From the NCBI RefSeq assembly GCF_003336875.1, contig NZ_QGNJ01000001.1:558001-622000 (forward strand): a stretch of DNA of 64,000 nt, given 5' to 3'. The stretch's first letter is position 1. Each line of letters opens with the position of its first letter. The notes below the pieces were generated by a model. The model saw only the letters and a program-made list of their open reading frames with translations. It searched no databases and was not told the DNA's origin. This DNA is from Oleisolibacter albus. Lineage in GTDB: Bacteria; Pseudomonadota; Alphaproteobacteria; Azospirillales; Azospirillaceae. The position numbers were made by a program, and so were the translations under genes. Shown piece by piece: positions 16,603-24,830 of this stretch.

Positions 16603-17643
16603 ATGATGCCGCGGACAGACTCCGCCCCAGGTTCGTCACCGATGACCGCAACACTTCCGTCCAACACGGTTTGGAGGGCGGGCCGCGCCGTCCTCCTCAC
16701 CACCCTGCTCTTGCTGGCCGTCGCTCTGCTGGCGGAGGGGCTGCTGCGGCTGAAGCTGAGAGGCCAGCAGGATTTCAACGTCTATGCCGACGCCATGATG
16801 GAGACCGGCTTCTCTCCGCTGTGGGGACGTGCCCACGCCCCGGATCGGTCTTTTGTCTTTCGATCGATCGCCTACCGGACCAATGAATGGGCCCTGCGCG
16901 GCGGACCGGTGCAGCCCAGGCCGGCTCCGGGCCAACGCCGGATCCTTCTCATCGGCAATTCCATCGCGCAGGGCCTGGGCCTTGCCGAGGACGACACCCT
17001 CTCCGCCGGACTGACCCGGCGCTTCGCCGCCGACAGGACAGCCTCCGCCGGTGCCGCGGTGGAGGTTCTCAATGCCGGGGTGCCCGGCTTCACCGCCCAG
17101 GCCAGCATCGAATATTTCCTGGCGAAGCTGGCCCCGCTGGCGCCCACCGACATCCTTGTTCTGGCCACGCCACTGGACGGACGTCCCTTGGACACGCCCA
17201 TCACCAGCTGGATTCTGCACAACAGCCGCCTGGCCGGAAAGATTTATGGCCGGATCGCCCGTCTGACCGAACCACAAGGCCGGGACGAGGTTCTCGCAGC
17301 CAGGCACGTCCTTTACGATGGCCCGGATGCGCCCGGCACGCGGGTTCTGGCGCAGGAATTTGACCGGCTGGCCACCTATGCCCGCAGCAACGGCGTGTCC
17401 GTCACGGTGGCCCTGGTCCCGGACCTGATCAATCTGGCGGCCTATCCGGAGATGCTCTTCGTCGACGACCAGTTCCGCCGGCTGGCCGAGGATCATGGGT
17501 TCCGGTTCATCCCCCTCTATCCCGCCTTCGCCGGGGGGGATGCGGTCCAGATGCTGCTCAGCCCGACCGACCCCCATCCCAATGCGGGCGCCGTCCGGCG
17601 CATCATGGACCTGCTCTATCCCGCCCTGGCCGCACAGGACTAG
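16603..17643 (+). CDS. Membrane-anchored SGNH-hydrolase-like protein
   Basis: A 346-residue protein with one N-terminal membrane segment (VLLTTLLLLAVALLAEGLL) and a periplasmic SGNH/GDSL-type domain. Catalytic-type residues are Ser120 in LLIGNSIAQG, the Gly/Asn block NAGVPGFTAQ, and Asp323/His325 in TDPHPNAGA. Such proteins often work with MBOAT O-acyltransferases as the partner that handles the acyl group, as in alginate or D-alanine transfer systems. The ATG at 16603 has GGAG seven bases upstream; an ATG at 16588 is also in frame. It is four bases upstream of the MBOAT gene and likely co-transcribed with it. Confidence 0.8.
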   Translation: MMPRTDSAPGSSPMTATLPSNTVWRAGRAVLLTTLLLLAVALLAEGLLRLKLRGQQDFNVYADAMMETGFSPLWGRAHAPDRSFVFRSIAYRTNEWALRGGPVQPRPAPGQRRILLIGNSIAQGLGLAEDDTLSAGLTRRFAADRTASAGAAVEVLNAGVPGFTAQASIEYFLAKLAPLAPTDILVLATPLDGRPLDTPITSWILHNSRLAGKIYGRIARLTEPQGRDEVLAARHVLYDGPDAPGTRVLAQEFDRLATYARSNGVSVTVALVPDLINLAAYPEMLFVDDQFRRLAEDHGFRFIPLYPAFAGGDAVQMLLSPTDPHPNAGAVRRIMDLLYPALAAQD

Positions 17644-17646
17644 GCT

Positions 17647-19041
17647 GTGCTGTTCCACACCTGGCCGTTCGCGGTTTTCCTCGCCCTTTATCTCACGGTC
17701 CATCTCGCCGTGCCTGCCGGCTGGCGCCTGGGGGTGATGATCGTCGGCAGCGCCGTCTTCTACGGCTATTGGAACTGGGCCTACGCGCCCCTGCCCCTGC
17801 TGCTGTGCGGAGCCACCCATCTGCTGACCCTCTGGGTGGCGGCGGCACCCGACGCCCGCTGGCGACTGCGTCTGGGGGTGGTCCTGCTGCTGCTGCCCCT
17901 GATCTTCTTCAAATACACCCATTTCCTGCTGACAGGGCTTCTGGCGCCTTTGCTGCGGGGCCTGGGGCTGACCCCACCGGCCACGGACGTCTCGATCCTG
18001 CTGCCGCTTGGGATCTCCTTCATCACCTTCACCCTGATCGCCTATCTCGTCGATGTCGCCCGGCGGCGCTCCCCGGCGGCGCCCCTGTCACGGCTGGCCG
18101 GGTATGTGCTGTTCTTCCCGCACCTCATCGCCGGCCCCATCCTGCGCCCGCATGAGCTGATCCCCCAGCTGGGGCAGGGACTGGCGGTCACCGCCGCCGC
18201 CCTGCGGCCGGCCGTGCTGGTGTTCTGTCTGGGGCTGGTGAAGAAGGTGGTCATCGCCGACAATCTGGCCCTGCTGGTGAACCCCGTCTATGCCGACCCG
18301 GCGTCGGCGACCGCGGCCAGCAGCCTGCTCGCCTATTATGCCTTCGCCGGGCAGATCTACTGCGACTTCAGCGGCTACACCGACATGGCCATCGGACTGG
18401 CCCTGCTCTTCGGGGTGCGCCTCCCGGTCAATTTCAATCATCCCTATGCCGCCCAGTCCGTCGGGGACTTCTGGCGGCGCTGGCATATCACGCTGTCGCA
18501 CTGGTTCCGCGACTATGTCTTCTTCCCGCTGGGAAGCCGTCGCGCCTCGCCCCTGACGCTGGCCCGCAACATCGTCATCACCATGACACTCAGCGGACTG
18601 TGGCACGGCGCCGGCTGGACCTTCCTGCTGTTCGGCCTGGTCAACGGGCTGGCCACGCTGCCGGAAATCTGGACCAAGCGGCGCCATCCGGCGCGCGGCT
18701 GGCGCCGGGCGATCCGGATCGTGCTGACCTTTCACCTGCTTCTGCTGACCTTCATCCTGTTCCGCGCCCCCGACCTGGACACCGCCGTTGGCCTGTTCCG
18801 GGCATTGCTGGGCGGCAATGGCTGGGGTGACCTGCCGTCGCTGGTCGCACATATGCCGTTCGAATGCCTGCTGGTCCCGTTCTATCTGGCCGCGCACGCC
18901 TGGGACGATCATCGCCGGCTGGCCGGCTGGGCCCGCGGGGCGGGCGGACCCGTGGTCATCGCGCTGGCGGCACTGGCGGTTCTCCTGGCCGCCAGCCTGG
19001 GGCCGGAGACCACGGCGCAGTTCATCTATTTCGATTTCTAG
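17647..19041 (+). CDS. MBOAT family O-acyltransferase (AlgI/DltB-like)
   Basis: A 464-residue polytopic membrane enzyme that would transfer an acyl group, often acetyl, across the membrane to a hydroxyl acceptor. The MBOAT hallmarks are FWRRWHITLSHWFRDYVFFP and the catalytic His320 in SGLWHGAGWTF; the DFSGYTDMAIG segment is typical of AlgI-type members. Translation starts at a GTG three bases after the stop of the SGNH gene, so coupling is likely. The acceptor is unknown; there is no alginate, peptidoglycan or teichoic acid gene nearby, and the closest candidates are the four peptide precursors upstream. Confidence 0.9.
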   Translation: MLFHTWPFAVFLALYLTVHLAVPAGWRLGVMIVGSAVFYGYWNWAYAPLPLLLCGATHLLTLWVAAAPDARWRLRLGVVLLLLPLIFFKYTHFLLTGLLAPLLRGLGLTPPATDVSILLPLGISFITFTLIAYLVDVARRRSPAAPLSRLAGYVLFFPHLIAGPILRPHELIPQLGQGLAVTAAALRPAVLVFCLGLVKKVVIADNLALLVNPVYADPASATAASSLLAYYAFAGQIYCDFSGYTDMAIGLALLFGVRLPVNFNHPYAAQSVGDFWRRWHITLSHWFRDYVFFPLGSRRASPLTLARNIVITMTLSGLWHGAGWTFLLFGLVNGLATLPEIWTKRRHPARGWRRAIRIVLTFHLLLLTFILFRAPDLDTAVGLFRALLGGNGWGDLPSLVAHMPFECLLVPFYLAAHAWDDHRRLAGWARGAGGPVVIALAALAVLLAASLGPETTAQFIYFDF

Positions 19042-19267
19042 GGCCGGCGGCGGCCAGGGGGCAGCGGCCGGACGCCGCGCCTCCGCATGGCTGCCCCTCT
19101 CCTCCCTTTCCTGCCTTGTAAGCGGAGGCAAGAAGGCCCACCTTGGTCCCGTCGATCTTGCTTTCGGGTTCCTGCCGGCCTTTGCGCCGGTTCGTCTCCC
19201 GTGGTGACTTCGGTGCCCGGCCGGCATACGCGCCTCCGGGCAACGCCAGGTAGGGAACGCCCGAACG

Positions 19268-19477
19268 ATGGCTACCGGTACTGTCAAGTGGTTCAATACG
19301 ACCAAGGGTTACGGCTTCATCCAGCCGGAGGACGGCACGGCTGACGTGTTCGTCCATATCAGCGCTGTGGAGCGCTCGGGCCTGAGCGATCTGCGCGAAG
19401 GTCAGAAGCTGAGCTTCGATACCGAGCGCGACCCGCGCAAGGGCAAGACCTCCGCGGTCAATCTGCGCGCCTTGTAA
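19268..19477 (+). CDS. Cold-shock domain protein
   Basis: A 69-residue single cold-shock domain with both RNA-binding motifs, KGYGFIQPE (RNP1-like) and VFVHIS (RNP2-like), and the usual [10 protein letters not shown] start. It binds single-stranded nucleic acid and melts RNA structure. A 226-bp leader region separates it from the MBOAT gene and could form a regulatory 5' UTR, as is common for csp genes, but no specific structure was recognised. A terminator follows. Confidence 0.97.
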   Translation: MATGTVKWFNTTKGYGFIQPEDGTADVFVHISAVERSGLSDLREGQKLSFDTERDPRKGKTSAVNLRAL

Positions 19478-19530
19478 GACCCCCGTGCGGGGCGGGCCGG
19501 TGACGGTCCGCCCCGTTGGTTCGTTTGGAC

Positions 19531-19559
19531 CGGCAGCGCCCCTGGGGCCTGCCGTTTTT
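19531..19559 (+). terminator. Intrinsic terminator between csp and infA
   Basis: CGGCAG (19531-19536) pairs with CTGCCG (19549-19554), extended inside by CCCC/GGGG, followed by TTTTT. A second stem just upstream pairs GGGGCGGGCC (19489-19498) with GGTCCGCCCC (19505-19514). Confidence 0.85.
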
Positions 19560-19580
19560 GTCATTGGGGGAAGAAGAAAG

Positions 19581-19874
19581 ATGGCAAAAGAGGAATTCAT
19601 CGAGTTCGACGGCACCGTGGCCGAGGCCCTGCCTGACGGTCGTTTCCGGGTGACGCTGGAGAACGGGCACGAGATCATCGCCTATACCGCCGGCAAGATG
19701 CGCAAGAGCCGCATCCGCACCCTGGCGGGCGACCGTGTCACCGTCGAGATGACGCCCTATGACCTGACCAAGGGCCGCATCACCTACCGCCACAAGGATG
19801 AGCGCAGCGGCCCGCCGCCGGGCGCACCGGGTGCCGGCGTGCGCCGTCCCGGCGGTCCGCCCCGCCGCCGCTGA
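19581..19874 (+). CDS. infA: Translation initiation factor IF-1 with C-terminal tail
   Basis: The S1-like OB fold of IF-1 occupies about residues 1-72: [51 protein letters not shown] and [13 protein letters not shown]. The product is 97 residues against the usual 72, because of an extra Gly/Pro/Arg-rich tail ([20 protein letters not shown]). The ATG at 19581 has a GGGGGAAGAAGAAAG leader. It may share upstream signals with the cold-shock gene, although a terminator lies between. Confidence 0.95.
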   Translation: MAKEEFIEFDGTVAEALPDGRFRVTLENGHEIIAYTAGKMRKSRIRTLAGDRVTVEMTPYDLTKGRITYRHKDERSGPPPGAPGAGVRRPGGPPRRR

Positions 19875-19999
19875 AGCGGGGGGGGGCCGGTCCAGGGGCA
19901 ATTCCGGCGAAGGGCGGGCCGATCCGTCCTGCCCGCCGTTTACCCGGAAGCCGCCGACGTCCAGACGCGGCGGCTGTCCCTTTGTCTGGAGTCCCGACC

Positions 20000-20254
20000 A
20001 TGAGCACGCCCCTGTCCGCCGATGAATCCGCCCTGTTGTCGTTGTTCCGCCGCACCAACGATGGCGGCCGTGTGCTCAGCTGCCTCAGCCTGGCGGCGAC
20101 GCTGAAGGCCACCGGCTCGCTGCGTTCGGTTGATGAAGTGGCGGCCAGTCTGGTGCGCAAGAACATGCTGCGTCCCGTGGGCGACCTCAATCCCGGCCAG
20201 CCGCCCGGTGCCTACGCCCTGACCAGCAGCGCCCGCAGTCCGACCGGTCTGTGA
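20000..20254 (+). CDS. Small protein of unknown function
   Basis: An 84-residue soluble product (MSTPLSADESALLSLFRRTN...). GGAG lies eight bases before the ATG at 20000, which is therefore preferred to an in-frame start at 19982. The spacing of helices (ALLSLFRR, VLSCLSLAATLKATGSLR, SVDEVAASLVRKNMLRPVG) suggests a small helix-turn-helix or winged-helix fold, but this is only an impression. No family recognised. Confidence 0.6.
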   Translation: MSTPLSADESALLSLFRRTNDGGRVLSCLSLAATLKATGSLRSVDEVAASLVRKNMLRPVGDLNPGQPPGAYALTSSARSPTGL

Positions 20255-20398
20255 TCCCCATGCGGCCCCGGCGTGGTACGGACCCCAGCCTTGCAGAGGT
20301 TGCGGTGGGGTCCAGGCCGGGGATGCTGCTATGAGGCATCGGATCGAAAGGTGTGCTCCCATCCGGGGAGCCACAACGGACTCGAAGGACCGCAACCG

Positions 20399-20659
20399 AT
20401 GTCGACCCTCCACAAGCAAGCCATGGACGCGGTACTGAAGGCCGCTGACATGGATGTCCTCGCTACGCTCGAGGAACAGGGCGTGAAGGATCGCCACAGC
20501 GAAGAGGCCGACAACGCCGTGATGGATGTGGCCATTTCCCACGCCTATCGCGTCTTCGTCCGCATCTGCGAAGCCCAGGGCCTGACCGTGGATGCCTATC
20601 TCTTCGCCGATCTGGCCGCCGAGCTGGCCGAGGACGAGGTCGCCGGCCAGGCGGAATGA
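20399..20659 (+). CDS. Small acidic protein of unknown function
   Basis: An 86-residue, acidic, mostly helical product (MSTLHKQAMDAVLKAADMDV...). AAGGA precedes the ATG at 20399 at good distance. It ends 40 bp before a strong terminator. Composition and helix-rich character resemble small regulatory or adaptor proteins, but no family was recognised. Confidence 0.65.
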   Translation: MSTLHKQAMDAVLKAADMDVLATLEEQGVKDRHSEEADNAVMDVAISHAYRVFVRICEAQGLTVDAYLFADLAAELAEDEVAGQAE

Positions 20660-20698
20660 TCCCGCCCGGTCCGCCCCCGGCCCGGTGCCGTGCCCTGA

Positions 20699-20733
20699 CC
20701 GAAAGCCGTTCCTTCGCCGGGAACGGCTTTCGG
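20699..20733. terminator. Strong hairpin terminator between convergent genes
   Basis: Perfect 14-bp stem CCGAAAGCCGTTCC (20699-20712) with GGAACGGCTTTCGG (20720-20733), 7-nt loop. Only short T-runs flank it, but it sits exactly between the convergent genes ending at 20659 and 20738 and could act on both. Confidence 0.75.
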
Positions 20734-20737
20734 CATT

Positions 20738-21034
20738 TCAGGGCTTGCCGTCGTCGGGCGGCAGCGGTTCACCATCGCGGCCCCGCCCCTCCAGCAGGGC
20801 ACGCCCGTCCCAGGGCGATGGCAGGACGGTGAAGGACAGGCCCAGCCGTTCCACATGCGCGTCGATGATCAGCAGGGCGCGGCGGTCCAGGTCGGTCTCC
20901 ACCGACATGGCGATCCGGTCCAGGTCCGGCCGGCGCCGGCGCAGCTCATTGATCAACCGCACGAGACGGCTGACGGCCCGCGCCAGGTCGAGCGGCAGGC
21001 CGGTCAGATCGGGATAAGGCAGGCTCTCTGTCAC
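20738..21034 (-). CDS. Small protein of unknown function
   Basis: A 98-residue product from a GTG at 21034, which has GGAG 11 bases upstream; an ATG at 21064 would add ten residues. The middle part is rich in Arg and Asp (LVRLINELRRRRPDLDRIA) and followed by a predicted beta-strand region (RALLIIDAHVERLGLSFTVL). No family recognised. The codon use is like that of the neighbours, which supports a real gene. Confidence 0.5.
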   Translation of the reverse strand: MTESLPYPDLTGLPLDLARAVSRLVRLINELRRRRPDLDRIAMSVETDLDRRALLIIDAHVERLGLSFTVLPSPWDGRALLEGRGRDGEPLPPDDGKP

Positions 21035-21175
21035 GCGGGCAGGGGCTCCAGGGGGCTGCTCCACTGTGCGGCATCGCGCCCCTGACCGGAAGCACCGGCT
21101 GCAAGGCCCTGTCCGTAGTGAAATTCACTGGACCGTAACCCCCGACCCTGTATATCCACCAGAGTACGGGTATCG

Positions 21176-21643
21176 ATGGGGGTAACCTTGACCCAGGCGC
21201 TGGAAACGGTCGCGAAGCTGGCACGGGAAGTCGAACTGGGGCTTCCGGTCGGCCCCGGAGCCGTGCGGTTGAGCGAAACCGGTGATGTGGTCGTCAAACG
21301 CCCGCCACAACCCTCGCGCCATCATTTCTTCCTCGATGGTCTGCTGTTCCACGTTGCCATCACGCCGGGCGAATCTGAAACCCTGTTCCAGATCTGGGCC
21401 GAGATCGGCTGGATGCCCTACACCATCGAATCGCCGGACAAGCGGGCCCAGCTGCAGGCCGTCCTGCGCTCGGCCCTCTGGCTCGATCAGGCCCGCTTCG
21501 TCGTGGATGACAGCCAGAAGATCCTGGTCCTGGGCCAGCGCAAGCTGCCGGGCGTGCTGACCCTGTCCGACATGATGTATGAGACCGTGCAGTTCATGCA
21601 GCAGGCCCGCCCCTATCTGCGGGTGCTGGGCCAGTATCTCTGA
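21176..21643 (+). CDS. Conserved-looking protein of unknown function
   Basis: A 155-residue soluble alpha/beta protein with no signal or membrane segment. It alternates helices and strands (LTQALETVAKLAREVELGLP, ETLFQIWAEIGWMPYTIESP, QARFVVDDSQKILVLGQRKL), a pattern also seen in YbjN-like and type III secretion chaperone-like folds; I cannot assign it. No clear ribosome-binding site precedes the ATG at 21176, so the start is uncertain. Confidence 0.7.
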   Translation: MGVTLTQALETVAKLAREVELGLPVGPGAVRLSETGDVVVKRPPQPSRHHFFLDGLLFHVAITPGESETLFQIWAEIGWMPYTIESPDKRAQLQAVLRSALWLDQARFVVDDSQKILVLGQRKLPGVLTLSDMMYETVQFMQQARPYLRVLGQYL

Positions 21644-21679
21644 CCGGCCGAGCGCGGGACTGTTGCCGGTCCCCGTCCC

Positions 21680-22639
21680 TCAGGACGGCTCGCCGTTGGG
21701 CAGCAGGAAGATCTGGCCGGGATAGATCAGGTTCGGGTCGCGGATCTGCGCCTCGTTGGCCTGGAAGATCAGCGTGTAGCGCGGCCCCTCGCCATAGGAG
21801 CGGCGGGCGATGGTCCAGAGATTGTTGCCGGGCAGCACGACCACGGCCTTGCCGCCGGCGGCCGTCTCCGCAATGGCGGCACGGTCGAATGCCACCTCGG
21901 CACGGCCCGACACCTTGCCATCCGCCCCCACCTGATCGGCACGCAAATCGTAATGGCCGGGACCGAACAGCCGATCCGGCGTCAGTGTCCAGCGGCCCTC
22001 CCGATCGGCCCGGGTCCGCCCCACCAGCCCGTTATCAAGGTAAACCAGCACATCGCTGCCCGGCCTGGCCTGACCGCCGATGCTGACACGGCCATCGCGA
22101 TCATAATCGATGGTGTCCAGCGTCACCGAGGGCGGCGCCTTGCCCCCGCCCACCACGGCCGGGGCCTGTAGCACGCGGCTGGCCCCCGCGTCCGGAGTCA
22201 GCACGGCCAGCGCACCGGACGTGCGGGCCTCAGGCACCACCAGGGTGACGCTGCCTGCCCCGTCCTGGCGGCTGCCATCGGGGTTGACGGCACTGAGGCG
22301 CAGATCGCGGGCGCCCGGCGCCAGCGGCTCATCCGGCATCAGCACCCATTCGCCTCGGCTATCCGCCGTTACCTGGCCCAGATCCTTGTCGCCATCGCGG
22401 ATGGTGACAGTCGCCCCGGGGGCGGCACGGCCGGCCAGCACGGTCCGCCCATCCGGCTCCACCCGCACCACGTCGAAGGCCGGCCGCGCCGGTCCGGCCG
22501 CCGAAACCGCCGACGGCGGCACGGCCTGCACCGGCGCCGGTGCCGGAACCGACGGCGACGTCTGGGTCAGCATCCAGGCCGCTGCACCGGCAAGCACGAT
22601 GCCGCCAGCAACCGTCGTGATCAGGAGTCCCCGGTTCAC
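21680..22639 (-). CDS. LysM domain protein with Ig-like repeats
   Basis: A 319-residue exported or membrane-anchored protein. A single N-terminal hydrophobic segment (LLITTVAGGIVLAGAAAWML) is followed by a Pro/Ala linker, two Ig-like modules of the kind seen in bacterial surface proteins (AGRAAPGATVTIRDGDKDLG... and GGQARPGSDVLVYLDNGLVG...), and a C-terminal LysM peptidoglycan-binding domain (VVVLPGNNLWTIARRSYGEG through NLIYPGQIFLLP). The GTG at 22639 is chosen: GGGGA lies five bases upstream and it gives the KVNRGLLITT start; the frame extends without family character to 22711. Confidence 0.85.
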   Translation of the reverse strand: MNRGLLITTVAGGIVLAGAAAWMLTQTSPSVPAPAPVQAVPPSAVSAAGPARPAFDVVRVEPDGRTVLAGRAAPGATVTIRDGDKDLGQVTADSRGEWVLMPDEPLAPGARDLRLSAVNPDGSRQDGAGSVTLVVPEARTSGALAVLTPDAGASRVLQAPAVVGGGKAPPSVTLDTIDYDRDGRVSIGGQARPGSDVLVYLDNGLVGRTRADREGRWTLTPDRLFGPGHYDLRADQVGADGKVSGRAEVAFDRAAIAETAAGGKAVVVLPGNNLWTIARRSYGEGPRYTLIFQANEAQIRDPNLIYPGQIFLLPNGEPS

Positions 22640-22782
22640 CTTGTCCCCATGACTGTCCCGTGGTCGATGCCGCCCGCATCCTTGGTTCGGCCCGGCGCAC
22701 CGTCCCCACATTGCCGGGGGATGTCAAGGGACGGCAGGTCACCATCCCCGGATCATCCCGGATTTCGTGGCGGCAGAGCCGC

Positions 22783-23448
22783 TCAGGCCAGCAGCGAGAG
22801 CGCCCAGACCGACCCGGCCGCGAGGGCTGCTATCATCAACGCCCACAGGGGCGAAACGATCCGTGGCTGTGGATCATCGGCACCGATCGCTCCGGTGCCG
22901 GTCAGCATCGGGCGCACCAGATTGCGCCGTTTGACCAGCGCATACAGGGCGATGGCAAGCACATGCACCACCACCAGCACCTGCAACAGGGCGAAGCTGA
23001 TCTCATGCACCGTCGCCAGCCGGTCGGCCAATGTGCCGGAGACGAAGCCGTTGAGCGGCCCCGCCACCAGGAAGATGTCGCCGCCGCTGATGAACAGGCC
23101 GGTGCCCACCTGCACCGCCAGCAGCCCCAGCAGCCCCAGAACGGCATAGCCGCCCAGCGGGTTGTGCCCCGCATGGGCGTCCAGCGGCCCCGGCCGCAGC
23201 AGGGCGCGCAGATGCGCCACCGCCTCGGCCGGCCCGCGCACGAAGCTGCGGAAGCGGGCCGTGTCGCTGCCGACAAGGCCCCAGACCAGGCGGAACAGCA
23301 GCAGGGTCAGGGCCGCATAACCGAACAGCACATGCTGGTCCAGCATGTCATTCTCGGCCGTGTACCAGGATCCGGCCAGACAGAGGACCAGCCCCCAGTG
23401 GAACAGCCGGATCGGCAGGTCCCAGATCGTCGCGCGCCGTTCCGCCAT
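22783..23448 (-). CDS. Cytochrome b561/b6-type membrane protein
   Basis: A 221-residue di-haem membrane cytochrome with four main helices. Candidate haem ligands are His in PIRLFHWGLVL, His in MLDQHVLFGYAALTLLLFRL, His in RLATVHEISFALLQ and His in VLVVVHVLAIAL, as expected for the family linked to Ni/Fe-hydrogenase b subunits and related electron carriers. The ATG at 23448 has GGAGG eight bases upstream. It lies 15 bp after the cytochrome c' gene on the same strand and the two probably form a quinol-to-cytochrome c relay. Confidence 0.88.
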   Translation of the reverse strand: MAERRATIWDLPIRLFHWGLVLCLAGSWYTAENDMLDQHVLFGYAALTLLLFRLVWGLVGSDTARFRSFVRGPAEAVAHLRALLRPGPLDAHAGHNPLGGYAVLGLLGLLAVQVGTGLFISGGDIFLVAGPLNGFVSGTLADRLATVHEISFALLQVLVVVHVLAIALYALVKRRNLVRPMLTGTGAIGADDPQPRIVSPLWALMIAALAAGSVWALSLLA

Positions 23449-23463
23449 CGGTCTCACCTCCGG

Positions 23464-23913
23464 TCAGTCTTCACGGAATGCGGTGTGGCAGCCCTTGCAG
23501 CTGGCTCCGACGGCGCCCAGCTGCTTGCCGAAGGCGGCCTTGTCGCTGGCATCGGCCGGCAGGGAGGCAACGGCGGTCTTGAACGCCTCGGCCTTCTGCT
23601 TGAACTCGTCCGGCTTCTCCCAGATGGCCGGCAGCGCCTCGCTGTTGCCGACACCCACGGCCGTGCCCTTGGGCCACCAGCCGTCGATCTTGCCGGCCAC
23701 GTCGCGCAGCACGGCCACCGACTTCTCCACGTCGGCCGCGGTACCCTTGCCTTCCTTGAGGTGGTCGGCCAGGGTCTTCATGGCCCCGCCCGCCTGCTTC
23801 AGCGCCGCCCGGCGGGCATCGACCACCGCCAGCGGGTCCTGCGCGAAGGCACCGCCGACAAAGCCGGCAAGCAGGACGGCACCGACGGCACCGGCCAGAA
23901 CAGACCGCATCAT
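23464..23913 (-). CDS. Cytochrome c' / c556-type periplasmic protein
   Basis: A 149-residue secreted cytochrome. A signal peptide (MMRSVLAGAVGAVLLAGFVG, cleavage after AFA) precedes a four-helix bundle, and the single covalent haem site CKGCH lies near the C-terminus (SCKGCHTAFRED), which is the cytochrome c' arrangement. GGGAG lies eight bases before the ATG at 23913. It is upstream of, and probably co-transcribed with, the cytochrome b gene. Confidence 0.92.
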   Translation of the reverse strand: MMRSVLAGAVGAVLLAGFVGGAFAQDPLAVVDARRAALKQAGGAMKTLADHLKEGKGTAADVEKSVAVLRDVAGKIDGWWPKGTAVGVGNSEALPAIWEKPDEFKQKAEAFKTAVASLPADASDKAAFGKQLGAVGASCKGCHTAFRED

Positions 23914-24081
23914 TTGCATCTCTCCCTTGTTTCCCTGGACCCGGCTTGGCGGTAGCCGCCTTGTCACCTCGGCTGCGATAGTGTACCGGCCCTACTCCGG
24001 ATCGCCGGCGCCAGAGTGCCCGGCAGCCGGAGCCTGCGCAAGTCTGGTACCCGCATCGTTTGGGTGGTCAAAGGATTTCTC

Positions 24082-24681
24082 ATGTCGAACATTCGCTCCG
24101 TCTGTGTCTATTGCGGTTCCGCCGGTACCGTCGCCCAGGGTTACAAGGACGCCGCCCACCAGCTGGGGACCGCCCTGGCGGCCGAAGGGCTGCGACTCGT
24201 CTATGGCGGCGGCCGCGTGGGCCTGATGGGCATCGTGGCCGATGCGGCCCTGGCCGGCGGCGGCGAGGTCATCGGCATCATCCCCGAGCATATCCAGCGT
24301 TTCGAGGTGGACCACAGCGGCCTGACCGAGCTGCATGTCGTGGATACAATGCATGTGCGCAAGGCCATGATGGCCGAGCAGGCAGACGCCTTCATCATCC
24401 TGCCCGGCGGCATCGGCACCCTGGACGAGGCGTTCGAGATCATCACCTGGCGGCAGCTGGAGCTGCACGACAAGCCGGTCGTCATCTGCAATGTGGACGG
24501 ATTCTGGGACCCGCTGATCGCACTGCTGGACCATCTCCAGGCCACCGGCTTCATGCGCAAGCCGAACCTGCCCGGCGCCTCGAAGCAGCTCTACACCATC
24601 GTCGACAGCGTGGCGCAGGTGCTGCCCACCCTGCTCAGCCAGCCGGCCCCGGCCCGGCCGCTGAAGAAGGCCCGGCTGTAA
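24082..24681 (+). CDS. LOG family protein (cytokinin riboside 5'-monophosphate phosphoribohydrolase)
   Basis: A 199-residue Rossmann-like protein of the TIGR00730/LOG family that hydrolyses the N-glycosidic bond of nucleoside 5'-monophosphates. The start (VCVYCGSAG), the YGGGRVGLMG loop and the catalytic PGGIGTLDE motif with its downstream WRQLELHDKPV are present. AAAGGA precedes the ATG at 24082. Many bacterial members act on nucleotides in general, so a plant-hormone role should not be assumed. A terminator follows, so it is likely monocistronic. Confidence 0.93.
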   Translation: MSNIRSVCVYCGSAGTVAQGYKDAAHQLGTALAAEGLRLVYGGGRVGLMGIVADAALAGGGEVIGIIPEHIQRFEVDHSGLTELHVVDTMHVRKAMMAEQADAFIILPGGIGTLDEAFEIITWRQLELHDKPVVICNVDGFWDPLIALLDHLQATGFMRKPNLPGASKQLYTIVDSVAQVLPTLLSQPAPARPLKKARL

Positions 24682-24690
24682 CTTCCACAG

Positions 24691-24739
24691 CAAACCGGAA
24701 GCGCAACCGCATGCAGGGCGCGGTTGCGGGACCGGTTTG
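24691..24739 (+). terminator. Two-tier hairpin after the LOG gene
   Basis: Inner stem CGCAACCGC (24702-24710) with GCGGTTGCG (24720-24728); outer stem AAACCGG (24692-24698) with CCGGTTT (24732-24738). It is ten bases after the stop codon. Confidence 0.75.
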
Positions 24740-24830
24740 ATTGGGCTTTATTACCTCACCACACGCCGACACCGGTGCCCCCGGACGGCAGCCCCCCCAG
24801 AGAACGAAATCCCATCGGGAGAGCGCTTCC

